Source: Methylobacterium thuringiense (lineage in GTDB: Bacteria > Pseudomonadota > Alphaproteobacteria > Rhizobiales > Beijerinckiaceae). Taken from it: a stretch of 60,321 bases of DNA. The stretch lies in NCBI RefSeq assembly GCF_022179645.1, contig NZ_BPRA01000019.1, positions 1 to 60,321 of the forward strand. The letters run 5' to 3'. Under the pieces are notes generated by a model. That model saw only the letters and a list, made by a program, of their open reading frames with translations. It ran no database searches and was not told the DNA's origin. The translations under genes and the position numbers were made by a program. Each line of letters opens with the position of its first letter. Position 1 is the stretch's first letter. Shown here piece after piece: positions 8,711-18,349 of the stretch.

Positions 8711-10177
<1,467 letters not shown>

Positions 10178-10195
10178 GATCCGAGACCAAGGACC

Positions 10196-10564
10196 ATGAA
10201 GAAAATCCTGATCGTCGAAGACAACCCGATGAACAGCGACATGCTGTCCCGGCGCCTCGTGCGGCAGGGCTTCGTCGCGGTGATCGCGGAGGATGGGCCG
10301 ATGGGCGTCGCGATGGCCGTCTCCGAGGCGCCCGACCTGATCCTGATGGACGTGGCCCTCGGCGACATGGACGGCTGGGAAGCCACAACCGCGATCCGGG
10401 CCGATCGGCGCAGCGCGCATATCCCGGTGATCGCGCTGACGGCGCATGCGCTGTCGAGCGACCGAGCCCGCAGCATCGAGGTCGGCTGCTGCGATTTCGA
10501 CACCAAGCCTGTCGACATGCCGCGGCTGCTGGCCAAGATCGCGAAGTGCCTGGTGACGGCCTGA
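10196..10564 (+). CDS. Single-domain response regulator
   Basis: A 122-residue stand-alone receiver. Acidic residues Glu8-Asp9 (IVEDNPMN), phospho-acceptor Asp52 (LILMDVALGDMDG), Thr/Ala in IALTAHA and Lys104 (FDTKPVDM) are all present. There is no output domain, so it works through phosphotransfer or protein binding, like DivK/CpdR-type receivers. It lies 18 bases after a histidine kinase on the same strand and is almost certainly co-transcribed with it. Whether it also exchanges phosphate with the receiver-GGDEF-EAL protein of the divergent unit is inference. Confidence 0.92.
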   Translation: MKKILIVEDNPMNSDMLSRRLVRQGFVAVIAEDGPMGVAMAVSEAPDLILMDVALGDMDGWEATTAIRADRRSAHIPVIALTAHALSSDRARSIEVGCCDFDTKPVDMPRLLAKIAKCLVTA

Positions 10565-10576
10565 GGTCGTCCCGCG

Positions 10577-11014
10577 TCAGAGATCGCCGAGAGAGAGCTG
10601 GCCCTGCCGCTCCGGCTTTTTCGGCCGCGTAGGCTGCTTCTGCGCCACGGCGCCGACCCGCTTCGCGCGCGGCTTCGGCTCTCCGCGCAGCCGGGCCTTG
10701 GCCTTGTCGCGGGCGACGGCCTCCGGCGCCGCCGGATCGTCGCTCAGCCATTTGCCGTGCTTGATCACCTCGTTGACCCGGCCCTGGTTCACGCCGACCT
10801 TGAAGGCGATCTCCTGCTGGGTCATGCCCGTCGAGCCGTGCAGTTCGAGGATCGCGCGGGCGAGTTCCGGCGTCATCTTCTGACCCGTCAGGCGCCGCGC
10901 CGGGCGGACGGTGCGGGTGGCACGGTCGCGGTCGCGCAGGCGCTGCAGGATGGCGAGCGCCATGTTCATGCCCTGCTCGCGCAGGGCGTCCTCGAATTCC
11001 TTCAGGGTCGCCAT
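10577..11014 (-). CDS. Helix-turn-helix DNA-binding protein, 145 aa
   Basis: A small basic protein. Residues about 47-90 contain a clear HTH (MTPELARAILEL, GMTQQEIAFKVGVNQGRVNEVIKHGKW) of the kind seen in phage-like or sigma-region-4-like proteins. The C-terminal third is Lys/Arg/Pro-rich (LRGEPKPRAKRV) and probably disordered or DNA-binding. The family is not recognised beyond the HTH. It converges on the single-domain receiver gene, with 12 bases between stops. It could be a local transcription regulator or nucleoid-associated protein; no target is evident. Confidence 0.72.
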   Translation of the reverse strand: MATLKEFEDALREQGMNMALAILQRLRDRDRATRTVRPARRLTGQKMTPELARAILELHGSTGMTQQEIAFKVGVNQGRVNEVIKHGKWLSDDPAAPEAVARDKAKARLRGEPKPRAKRVGAVAQKQPTRPKKPERQGQLSLGDL

Positions 11015-11251
11015 GGATGGCTCCTTGCGCCGTTAAGACCCGACGCCTTCCGACAAACGGTCCGGCACCCCCACGGGTTGCCCGTCGCGATGCCGCAACG
11101 GGCAAGTCTGAAACTCGCGTGACGCCCCGCGCAACGCCGCGATCGCGTCATCCACCGGGTTTCGGGTCGCCTGCGCGCAAACGACGCCGGCTTGGCACCC
11201 GATCGCCGCCTCGGCTACACACCCTGGCTTTCCCGCGCGAGGTCTCCCGTC

Positions 11252-12118
11252 ATGATCAGCCCGATCCTCCCCGTCGCCAGCGGCGGCGCGGCGCCCGGCG
11301 GTAGCCTCGTCGATGCGCTGGAGAGCGGTTCGGTCCTCGTCTTCCGCGATCGCGAGTTCCCGTTCAGCCCTTTCGAGCAGCGCTTCCTCGAGCGCCCCTT
11401 CGCCGACGGCAAGGCCAAGAACGTCAGCATCCGCGGCGCCGACGCCGCGTTGAAGGGCGGGGCCGGGACGGAGGAGGAGCAGGACGCGCTCCGCCAGCTT
11501 CTGGTTCGCTACCGCGCCTTCGCCAAGGCGCTGATCGACGAGCATCTCCCGGCCTACAGCGCGACCGTCTCGCTCGCCGGAACCTCGTACCGGCCGTTCG
11601 ACGTCGACAAGCGCAAGCTGAGCTGGCGCCGCGACGACACCCGCATGCATGTCGACGCCTTCCCGTCCAATCCGCTGGGCGAGAAGCGCATCCTCCGGAT
11701 CTTCCGCAACATCAACGCCAACGGCGAGCCGCGGCTCTGGCGGGTGGGCGAGGATTTCGGCGCGATGGCCGAGAAATTCCTGCCGAAGCTGCCGGGCTAT
11801 TCCGGCTTCAAGGCCAGCGCCTTGGCCGCGCTCAAGATCACCAAGGCCAAGCGCACCGAGTACGACCACCTGATGCTGCAGCTGCACGACGCCCTCAAGC
11901 AGGACCTCGACTACCAGGCCAAGGCTCCGCAGGCGGACGTGCAGTTCAAACCCGGCGAGACCTGGGTGACGTTTTCGGACCTCGTCATGCACGGCGCCAT
12001 GGGCGGCAAGTACATGCTGGAACAGACCGCCTACCTCGCGGTCGCCGACCAGGCCGACCCGGAGAAGAGCCCGCAGCGGATCTTGGCGCGGAAGTTGGGG
12101 CGGGCGCTGAGGCACTGA
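11252..12118 (+). CDS. kdoO: Kdo hydroxylase family (2-oxoglutarate/Fe(II) dioxygenase)
   Basis: A 288-residue protein resembling KdoO, which hydroxylates C3 of the outer Kdo sugar of LPS to give Ko in an Fe(II)/2-oxoglutarate reaction. The diagnostic stretch is RMHVDAFPSNP, with the metal-binding H-x-D at His133/Asp135, followed by LGEKRILRIFRNIN. The region near residues 236-255 (ETWVTFSDLVMHGAMGG) provides the distal His. The ATG at 11252 is chosen; the frame is open upstream to 11192 but those residues are not family-like. It has no signal peptide and acts at the cytoplasmic face. Its position 2 kb from the acpXL lipid A cluster fits a role in the same outer-membrane LPS, although the two are separate transcription units. 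Confidence 0.8.
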   Translation: MISPILPVASGGAAPGGSLVDALESGSVLVFRDREFPFSPFEQRFLERPFADGKAKNVSIRGADAALKGGAGTEEEQDALRQLLVRYRAFAKALIDEHLPAYSATVSLAGTSYRPFDVDKRKLSWRRDDTRMHVDAFPSNPLGEKRILRIFRNINANGEPRLWRVGEDFGAMAEKFLPKLPGYSGFKASALAALKITKAKRTEYDHLMLQLHDALKQDLDYQAKAPQADVQFKPGETWVTFSDLVMHGAMGGKYMLEQTAYLAVADQADPEKSPQRILARKLGRALRH

Positions 12119-12128
12119 CCAACACGAA

Positions 12129-12182
12129 CGTATCGGTTGGCGGTACGTTATTCTTGACACGAACGTATCTTTGAGCGATACG
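12129..12182. promoter_or_regulatory. Two matched palindromes, probable HigA operator
   Basis: CGTATC-N7-GGTACG at 12129-12147 (one mismatch) and CGTATC-N7-GATACG at 12164-12182 (perfect) are two 19-bp inverted repeats spaced 35 bp centre to centre, part of a wider direct repeat ACGAACGTATC. They flank and overlap the only promoter-like hexamers upstream of higBA. This is the expected layout for autorepression by an XRE-type antitoxin dimer. Confidence 0.7.
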
Positions 12183-12184
12183 AT
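12154..12184 (+). promoter_or_regulatory. Promoter of higBA
   Basis: TTGACA at 12154-12159 is a perfect -35. A -10 lies in GATACGAT (12177-12184), at spacing 17 (GATACG) or 19 (TACGAT). The second operator palindrome covers the -10, so bound antitoxin would block RNA polymerase. The toxin frame begins about 20 bases further on at GTG 12204. Confidence 0.6.
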
Positions 12185-12203
12185 AGCGTGACAACGGGGC
12201 TTC

Positions 12204-12486
12204 GTGATCCTCAGCTTCGCAGACCATAGGACGCGGGCCGTGTTTGAGGGCCCAGCATCCGAAAGGGTTTCCGGCTGTCATTCTCAAGGTTGCGCGCCGC
12301 AAGCTCGAATATCTCGATGCGGCGACCTCCCTTGACGCTCTCAGGGCGCCGCCGGGGAACAGATTGCACCCGTTGACTGGGGACCGTGCTGGCCAGCATG
12401 CGGTCTGGATCAACGATCAGTTTCGGCTCTGTTTCCCATGGACGGCAAACGGACCTGAAGAGGTGGAGATTATCGATTACCACTAG
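12204..12486 (+). pseudogene. higB: HigB/RelE-family toxin, frameshifted
   Basis: The toxin of a HigBA-type system would be a ribosome-dependent mRNA interferase. Translation from GTG 12204 (GGGG about six bases upstream) gives the family N-terminus ILSFADHRTRAVFEG. The remainder (HPKGFPAVILKVARRKLEYL to the typical end VEIIDYH) is in another frame. One extra C in GGGCCC at 12248-12253 accounts for it: removing one base restores a continuous ~93-residue toxin. A TTG at 12244 could start an 80-residue version without the first strand. Key basic and C-terminal residues (DQFRLCFPW, GPEEVEI) are intact, so the inactivation looks recent, or it may be a base-call error in a homopolymer. The antitoxin downstream is intact. 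Confidence 0.75.
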
Positions 12487-12517
12487 GGCAGCGCCCGACT
12501 CTCATGGAGACCCGGTG

Positions 12518-12838
12518 ATGGCTATCGAACTAGAAACGACTGCGATCCTGCCGCCGATGCACCCCGGCGAAGTCCTTCGCGAAGACTTCATGGTGCCGCT
12601 CGGGCTCAGCGCCTACGCAGTCGCCAAGGCCTGTGGCGTTCCGCGCACCCGGATCGAGCGCATCGCCCGCGAGGAGATGGGCATCACGGCCGACACGGCG
12701 CTCCGGCTCGGCCGCTATTTCGGCATGGATGCCCAGGTCTGGATCAATCTCCAGGGGCGCTACGATATCCTGACCGCCCGCAACGCGATCGGCGAAGATG
12801 TGGAACGCATTGCGCCGCTGGTCAGAGCGGCCGCGTAA
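12518..12838 (+). CDS. higA: HigA-type antitoxin, XRE family
   Basis: A 106-residue antitoxin and transcriptional repressor. It shows the HigA family opening (PPMHPGEVLREDFMVPLGLS) and a helix-turn-helix at about 33-75 (AYAVAKACGVPRTRIERIAREEMG, then ALRLGRYFGM). It would neutralise the upstream HigB-like toxin and bind the paired palindromes at 12129-12182. The ATG at 12518 has GGAGA seven bases upstream. The stop at 12838 abuts the convergent AI-2E family gene (stop at 12839). Because the toxin frame is broken, this may now be an orphan antitoxin/repressor. Confidence 0.9.
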   Translation: MAIELETTAILPPMHPGEVLREDFMVPLGLSAYAVAKACGVPRTRIERIAREEMGITADTALRLGRYFGMDAQVWINLQGRYDILTARNAIGEDVERIAPLVRAAA

Positions 12839-13933
12839 TCAGGCGGCTTCGCCTTCCGTGAACTCCCGCCACAACAAGATCAGCGCCGCCATCACCGCCG
12901 GCCCGACGAACAAGCCGAGCAGCCCGAAGGTCTCGACGCCACCGAGGATGCCGAGCAGCACCCAGAGGAAGGGCAGCCGCGTGGTGCCGCCGATCAGCGC
13001 CGGCCGCACGAAATGGTCGGCGATGAAGGTGACGACGAAGCCCGAGGCGACGACGACGACCGCCGGAACGACGTTGCCGTCGCCGACGAGCAGCAGCGCG
13101 GCGAGGCCGAAGGCCAGCGGTGCGCCGAAGGGGATCATCGCGGCGACTGCCGTCGCCGCGCCGAACAGCACCGGATGCGGCACGCCCGCGAACCAGTAGA
13201 CGATGCCGAGCAGGATGCCCTCGCCGATGCCGACGAGGACGAGTCCGTCGACGGTGCCATGCACCGAGGCCACCATCTGCCGCGCCACCCGCTCGCCGCG
13301 CGGGCCGAACAGGCGCTGGCTCGCCGTGAGACATTGCCCGACCACGGTCTTGCCGTCGCGGAACAGGAAGAACAGCGTCAGCAGGGCGAATCCGAACAGC
13401 ACGATCCGGTGCACGACGTTGGCGCCGACGGTCTTGGTGAGATCGCGGTTGGAGGCGGTGTTGACGTGTTCCAGCGCCTCCTTGGCCCAGCCGGCATGGG
13501 CGAGGTTGGCGTTCCACCAATCTGTGACCGCCTGTACGCCGAAGGGCAGCCGGGCGACGATGGCGGGGACCGGCAGGCCGGATTGCTCGGCCGTCTTGGC
13601 GTAATCGAGAAGGTCGTGCGCCTCCCGCGCGGCCTCGACGGCCAGCAGCACCACCGGCGCCAGGAAGGCCAGCGCCACCAGCGCGGTGAACAGGCCCGGC
13701 CAGAGGATGTTGTGCCGGCCCGGCGGGAACCGGCGCTCGGCCTTGCCGAAGAGCGGCCAGAGCGCGATGGCGAGCACCACGGCCCAGACCAGCGCGCGCA
13801 GGAAGTCGGACAGGATGTAGAGCCCGAGGGCGAGCAGGGCCGCCGCCAGCGCCAGACGCGCGACGCCCTGCGCCCGCCCGCGCGACGGGTCGGCGGTGAA
13901 GGGCCGTTTTTCGGAGTCGTTGATCGCCGGCAT
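12839..13933 (-). CDS. AI-2E family transporter (PerM-like permease)
   Basis: A 364-residue polytopic inner-membrane protein. It has an N-terminal pair of spans (about 24-60), a further span near 80-100, a soluble middle portion (about 105-185) and a C-terminal block of spans from about 200. The latter includes [20 protein letters not shown] and [19 protein letters not shown], segments characteristic of the AI-2E exporter/PerM family. Members have been linked to autoinducer-2 export or Na+/H+ antiport; the substrate cannot be set from sequence. It is monocistronic, convergent with higA with no intergenic space. Confidence 0.87.
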   Translation of the reverse strand: MPAINDSEKRPFTADPSRGRAQGVARLALAAALLALGLYILSDFLRALVWAVVLAIALWPLFGKAERRFPPGRHNILWPGLFTALVALAFLAPVVLLAVEAAREAHDLLDYAKTAEQSGLPVPAIVARLPFGVQAVTDWWNANLAHAGWAKEALEHVNTASNRDLTKTVGANVVHRIVLFGFALLTLFFLFRDGKTVVGQCLTASQRLFGPRGERVARQMVASVHGTVDGLVLVGIGEGILLGIVYWFAGVPHPVLFGAATAVAAMIPFGAPLAFGLAALLLVGDGNVVPAVVVVASGFVVTFIADHFVRPALIGGTTRLPFLWVLLGILGGVETFGLLGLFVGPAVMAALILLWREFTEGEAA

Positions 13934-14199
13934 CGTCCGCTCCGTTCCGCGCCCCGTTCAGCCGGGAGCCCAGCCGCATCTATGCCCGGTACGACCGCGA
14001 CGGAATAAGCGCCGGCAGGAAACGTGTGCGCGGGGTTCGGAGCCGGGTGTCTTCACGCATGCCCGCGCCCCGCGCCTTCGGCAAGGTTGCCCGGGCTCTA
14101 CTGCTTCGTGTAAGGGGTCGCCTTCCTTGCCAGGGCCACCGGGAACCGGCGAAGATCCCGTCGAGACGGGTCGAGACACGAGAAAGCGGCGAGCCACGC

Positions 14200-14511
14200 A
14201 TGTCCACCGAGTCCGCCACCGGCACGACCGCCACCTTCGACCGCGTCGCCGACATCATCGCCGACACCGCCGACATCCCGCGCGAGAAGATCACGCCCGA
14301 GAGCCACGCGATCGACGATCTCGGCATCGATTCCCTCGCCTTCCTCGATATTGCCTTCGCGGTCGACAAGGCGTTCGGCATCAAGCTGCCGCTCGAGCGT
14401 TGGACCCAGGAGGTCAACGAGGGCAAGGTGCCGGCCGAGGAATACTTCGTGCTGAAGAACCTTTGCGCGCGCATCGATGCGCTCGTCGCCGAGAAGGCCG
14501 CCAAAGTCTGA
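14200..14511 (+). CDS. acpXL: Acyl carrier protein AcpXL
   Basis: This specialised acyl carrier carries the very-long-chain (C26-C30, omega-1 hydroxylated) fatty acid destined for lipid A. The 103-residue protein has the phosphopantetheine site Ser45 in [11 protein letters not shown]. It also has the AcpXL-typical flanks [29 protein letters not shown] and, downstream, [23 protein letters not shown], which separate it from housekeeping AcpP. The open frame extends upstream to 14026, but the conserved protein starts at the ATG 14200. It is the first gene of a cluster whose next genes overlap or lie within 20-40 bases. The 13934-14199 leader holds the promoter. Confidence 0.93.
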   Translation: MSTESATGTTATFDRVADIIADTADIPREKITPESHAIDDLGIDSLAFLDIAFAVDKAFGIKLPLERWTQEVNEGKVPAEEYFVLKNLCARIDALVAEKAAKV

Positions 14512-14531
14512 ACCGATAGAGCCCGGAACCC

Positions 14532-14996
14532 ATGCGGCTCGAATATTTCGAGATGATCGATCAAGTGGTGCGGCTCGACCGCGCCGTTGGACGCATCGAA
14601 TGCGTCGCCCACGTGCCGGAGGCGAGCCCCGTCTTCGAGGGGCACTTTCCCGGCCACCCGCTGGTGCCCGGCGTGTTGCTCACCGAGACCATGGCGCAGG
14701 CCTCGGGTTATCTCGTCCTCGCCCATCTCGACTTCGCGCAGATGCCGTTCCTGATGGGCGTCGACAAGGCGCGCTTCCGCTCCTTCGTCGGCCCCGGCGC
14801 GCGGCTCGAGATCACGGCCAGCCTGGAGCATGACGGTTCGGGCTACGCGGTGACCAAGGCCGCCATCCGCCACGAAGGCAAGGCGCTCTGCGACGCCGAA
14901 CTGCGCTTCCGCACCATGCCGTTCCCGGACGGCCTCGACGCGCCGATGCGCGAGCGGGCCCAGAAGATCGGGCTGATCGTCGGAGCCGGAGCGTGA
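14532..14996 (+). CDS. fabZXL: 3-hydroxyacyl-ACP dehydratase, FabZ-like (XL cluster)
   Basis: This hot-dog-fold dehydratase would remove water from 3-hydroxyacyl-AcpXL during elongation of the lipid A long chain. The 154-residue protein shows the FabZ signature FEGHFPGHPLVPGVLLTETMAQ, with catalytic His38 and Glu52. The C-terminus (PFPDGLDAPMRERA) is longer than E. coli FabZ. The ATG lies 20 bases after acpXL, and its TGA overlaps the next gene's GTG (GTGA at 14993-14996), so translation is coupled. Confidence 0.9.
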   Translation: MRLEYFEMIDQVVRLDRAVGRIECVAHVPEASPVFEGHFPGHPLVPGVLLTETMAQASGYLVLAHLDFAQMPFLMGVDKARFRSFVGPGARLEITASLEHDGSGYAVTKAAIRHEGKALCDAELRFRTMPFPDGLDAPMRERAQKIGLIVGAGA

Positions 14997-16129
14997 GCGC
15001 GCGCAAGGTCGTCGTCACCGGCATCGGCGTCGTCTCCTGCGCCGGCGAGGGCATCGCGGCGCATCTCGCCGCCTATGAGGCCGGCGAGGCGCCGCGGACC
15101 GATTCCGAGACCTTCGCGCCCTATCCGGTCCATCCGGTGGTGCCGCTGACCCTCGACACGCAAATTCCCAAAAAATCCGACCAGCGCCAGATGGAGCCGT
15201 GGCAGCGCCTCGGCGTCTACGCCGCCGGCCTCGCCCTCGATTCCGCCGGCCTCAAGGAGGACGCCGCCCGCAAGGCCGCGCTCCACCTCATCGTCGCCTC
15301 CGGTGGCGGCGAACGCGACTATGCCGTCGACGGCGCGATCCTCACCGGGCTGCGCGATGCCGCCGATCCCGGCGCCTATCTCAACGAGCACTTGCAGAAC
15401 GACCTGCGGCCGACGCTCTTCCTGGCGCAGCTCTCGAACCTGCTCGCCGGCAACATCGCCATCGTGCACGGCGTCACCGGCGCCTCGCGCACCTTCATGG
15501 GCGAGGAATCGGCCGGGGTCGACGCCCTGCGGATCGCGCAGGCGCGGATCGCCTCGGGCCAACTCGACGCGATGCTAGTCGGCGGCTCCTACAACGCCGA
15601 GCGGGCCGACGTGCTCCTCGTCCACGAGATGGGCGGCTTCCTCCACAAGCCCGACTATCGTCCGGTGTTCTCGCGCGGCGGTGCGGAGAACGGCGGCTTC
15701 ATCCTCGGCAGCGGCGCGGCCTTCCTTCTGCTGGAATCGGCCGAGCATGCGGCGACCCGTGGCGCAAAACCCTTCGCCGTGATCGACGCCGTCGCCAACG
15801 ATCGCGTGCGCCGCAAGCCCGGCGCCGTCGCCGAGACCCTGCCGCGCCTGCTGCGCGAGGCGGGAATCGAGAACCCCGACGTGATCCTGTCCGGCGCCAC
15901 CGGCGTCGCTAGCCTCGCCGAGGAGGAGGCGCAGGCCTTGAAATCCGCGCTGCCCGGCACCCGCATCCGCGCTACCGGCGACGTGGTCGGCCATCCCATC
16001 GAGGCGGTGCCGCCTTTCGGCGCGGCCATCGCCGCCGCGCTCTGCGCGGCCGGCAAGGCGCGCGAGGTTGCGATCACCTCCGTCGGCCACCGCAGCGGCG
16101 AGGGCGTCATCCGGATCGTCGCCGCCTGA
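14993..16129 (+). CDS. fabF2XL: Beta-ketoacyl-ACP synthase homologue FabF2XL, catalytic Cys absent
   Basis: A 378-residue thiolase-fold protein, second in the XL elongation set. It begins MSARKVVVTGIGVVS as KAS enzymes do. Aligning its mid-region (TFMGEESAGVDALRIAQARIASGQL) with the neighbouring FabF1XL (LSTACSSGATAIQLGVEAIRRGEM) places Glu172 at the nucleophilic Cys. The first active-site His (NAHGT motif) is also missing (SGATGVASL instead), whereas the second His is kept (DVVGHPIEA). It therefore cannot condense by the normal C-H-H chemistry and more resembles the chain-length-factor subunit of type II polyketide synthases. It probably forms a heterodimer with FabF1XL. GTG start overlaps fabZXL; 37 bases separate it from fabF1XL. 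Confidence 0.88.
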   Translation: MSARKVVVTGIGVVSCAGEGIAAHLAAYEAGEAPRTDSETFAPYPVHPVVPLTLDTQIPKKSDQRQMEPWQRLGVYAAGLALDSAGLKEDAARKAALHLIVASGGGERDYAVDGAILTGLRDAADPGAYLNEHLQNDLRPTLFLAQLSNLLAGNIAIVHGVTGASRTFMGEESAGVDALRIAQARIASGQLDAMLVGGSYNAERADVLLVHEMGGFLHKPDYRPVFSRGGAENGGFILGSGAAFLLLESAEHAATRGAKPFAVIDAVANDRVRRKPGAVAETLPRLLREAGIENPDVILSGATGVASLAEEEAQALKSALPGTRIRATGDVVGHPIEAVPPFGAAIAAALCAAGKAREVAITSVGHRSGEGVIRIVAA

Positions 16130-16166
16130 TCGTGCACGCTGGAAAAACTTGCGTTAAGGCGATGGC

Positions 16167-17444
16167 ATGAGTGCATCTTCCACCCGCGACGCCAGAGGCC
16201 GCCCGCTCGTCGCCGTGACCGGGCTCGGGATCGTGACCTCGCTTGGGCACGGCGCGACCGACACCTGGGAGGCCCTGACGGCGGGGCGCTCCGGCATCCG
16301 CACGATCTCGCGCTTCCCCATCGACGGCCTGCGCACCTCCATCGCCGGTACGGTCGACGCCTTCGAGACCGATCCGCTCTGCGCGCCGCTGCTCTCGGAG
16401 CGCTTCGCCGAAGTTGCCGCCGAGGAGGCCGTGACCCAGGCCGGCATCGGCGCGAGTTTTCCCGGCGCCCTGTTCATCGCGGTGCCGCCGGTCGAGCTCG
16501 AATGGCCGCAGCGGCAGGCGCTGGCCCAGGCCTCCGGCGAGAACGGCGACATCACCTATCGCAGCCTGCTCAAGGCCGCCGCCGGCCGGCGCTTCGACGC
16601 CTGGCACGACCTCTTCATCTTCGGCACTGTTGCCGACCGCATCGCCGACCGCTTCGGCACCAAGGGCTCGCCGATCTCGCTCTCCACCGCCTGCTCGTCC
16701 GGCGCCACCGCAATCCAGCTCGGCGTCGAGGCGATCCGGCGCGGCGAGATGACGGCCGCGCTCTGCATCGGCACGGATGGCTCGGTGAACCCGGAATCGC
16801 TGATCCGGTTCTCGCTGCTCTCGGCCCTCTCGACCCAGAACGAGAACCCGGAGACGGCCTCGAAGCCGTTCTCCAAGAACCGCGACGGCTTCGTGATGGG
16901 GGAGGGCGCTGCCGCCCTCGTGCTCGAAGACGCCGAGGCTGCCCGCGCCCGCGGCGCCAAAATTCTCGGCTACGTGCTCGGCTGCGGCGAGAAAGGCGAC
17001 GGCTTCCACCGCACCCGCTCGAGCCCCAACGGCGAACCCGTGATCGCGGCGATCCGCGCGGCCCTCGACGATGCCGGCGTCGGCCCCGACAGCATCGACA
17101 CCATCAACGCCCACGGCACCTCGACGCCGGAGAACGACAAGATGGAGGCGTTCGGCTGCGCCGCCGTGTTCGGCGAGCGCATCGCATCGCTTCCGATCTC
17201 CTCCAACAAGTCGATGATCGGCCACACCCTGACGGCGGCCGGCGCCATCGAGGCGGTGGTCTCGCTGCTGACCATCCAGCACGGGCGGATCCCGCCGACG
17301 ATCAACCACCGCGTGCCCGACCCGTCCCTGACGCTCGATGTGGTCTCCACGGCGCGGGACGCCAAGGTATCGCGGGTGCTCTCGAACTCGTTCGGGTTCG
17401 GCGGGCAGAACACCTGCCTCGTGCTCGGGGACGAGCCGGCATGA
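16167..17444 (+). CDS. fabF1XL: Beta-ketoacyl-ACP synthase FabF1XL
   Basis: This is the condensing enzyme for elongation on AcpXL. The 425-residue KAS II-type protein has a complete catalytic triad: Cys176 (LSTACSSGA), His316 (INAHGTSTPENDK) and His353 (SNKSMIGHTLTAAGA), plus the conserved FGFGGQN near the C-terminus. The ATG at 16167 follows a short gap after fabF2XL; its TGA overlaps the start of the next gene (ATGA at 17441-17444). Its neighbour FabF2XL lacks Cys and one His, so this is likely the active half of a heterodimer. Confidence 0.92.
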   Translation: MSASSTRDARGRPLVAVTGLGIVTSLGHGATDTWEALTAGRSGIRTISRFPIDGLRTSIAGTVDAFETDPLCAPLLSERFAEVAAEEAVTQAGIGASFPGALFIAVPPVELEWPQRQALAQASGENGDITYRSLLKAAAGRRFDAWHDLFIFGTVADRIADRFGTKGSPISLSTACSSGATAIQLGVEAIRRGEMTAALCIGTDGSVNPESLIRFSLLSALSTQNENPETASKPFSKNRDGFVMGEGAAALVLEDAEAARARGAKILGYVLGCGEKGDGFHRTRSSPNGEPVIAAIRAALDDAGVGPDSIDTINAHGTSTPENDKMEAFGCAAVFGERIASLPISSNKSMIGHTLTAAGAIEAVVSLLTIQHGRIPPTINHRVPDPSLTLDVVSTARDAKVSRVLSNSFGFGGQNTCLVLGDEPA

Positions 17445-18196
17445 CCGAACCGAAACAGGTTCTCGTCGTCGGCGGGTCCGGCGGGCTCGGTACGGCGATG
17501 GTGCGCATGCTCGCGGCGGCGGGGCACAGTGTGAGCTTCACCTATCGCTCGAAGCCGGAAGAGGCGGAGGCGCTCGCCACCGAACTCGGCGCGGCCCATC
17601 CTGATGCCAGCTTCGCGGCCCACCGCCTCGACCTCGCCGACCGTGACGCAGTCGAGGCCTTCTGCGAGTCGATAGAGGACGAAGGCTTCTACGGCTACGT
17701 CCACAATGCCGGCCAGTCCGCCGACGCCCTCGCCGTGATGCTCGACCGCGACCGGTCCGATCTCGCCATGCAGGTGAACTTCTGGTCGCTGACCCGGATC
17801 GCCAAGGTGCTGGTGCGCGGCATGATCCGCGCCCGCTCCGGCCGCATCGTCGCGGTGGGCTCGGTGGCGGCGCTCCGGGGAAACACCGGCAACGCGGCCT
17901 ATGCCGCCACCAAGGGGGCGATGATCGCCTATTGCCGCACGCTTGCCGTCGAATCGGCCAAGCGCGGCGTCACGGTCAACGTGCTCGCCCCCGGCTTCAT
18001 CGACACCGGCATGATGGCCTCCTACGCCGCCTATCGCGACACGATGGAGAAGCAGATCCCGGCCGGCCGCTTCGCGAAGCCCGACGAGGTCGCGGCGTTG
18101 GCGGCCTTCCTGATGAGCGAACCCGCCGCCTACATCACCGGTGCGGTGCTGCCCGTCGACGGCGGTCTGACGGCGATGATGGGCGTGCACCGCTGA
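17441..18196 (+). CDS. fabG: 3-oxoacyl-ACP reductase (FabG-like SDR)
   Basis: An NAD(P)H-dependent short-chain dehydrogenase of 251 residues expected to reduce 3-oxoacyl-AcpXL. The cofactor loop is GGSGGLGTA (residues 11-19), followed by NAGQSADAL. Catalytic Ser141, Tyr154 and Lys158 lie in VGSVAALRGNTGNAAYAATK, and the C-terminus has the SDR ending ITGAVLPVDGGL. The ATG overlaps the fabF1XL stop, so it is translationally coupled. The classical rhizobial cluster as I recall it (acpXL-fabZXL-fabF2XL-fabF1XL-adh-lpxXL) has no fabG at this spot, making this a variation that supplies the missing ketoreduction step locally. Confidence 0.9.
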   Translation: MTEPKQVLVVGGSGGLGTAMVRMLAAAGHSVSFTYRSKPEEAEALATELGAAHPDASFAAHRLDLADRDAVEAFCESIEDEGFYGYVHNAGQSADALAVMLDRDRSDLAMQVNFWSLTRIAKVLVRGMIRARSGRIVAVGSVAALRGNTGNAAYAATKGAMIAYCRTLAVESAKRGVTVNVLAPGFIDTGMMASYAAYRDTMEKQIPAGRFAKPDEVAALAAFLMSEPAAYITGAVLPVDGGLTAMMGVHR

Positions 18197-18349
18197 TCGT
18201 CTTTTCGCGATCTTGTCCTTGAAGGGCTAACGGGTCGGCCTGCCGATCCTGCAACCGCTCCCCGGCGAGTTGCATTGCCCAGGACAGCGATCGCAAGACA
18301 CGGCACACAACTCGCTTGAGACCGGGGCCGCACGCAGAGGGGCGCAGCA

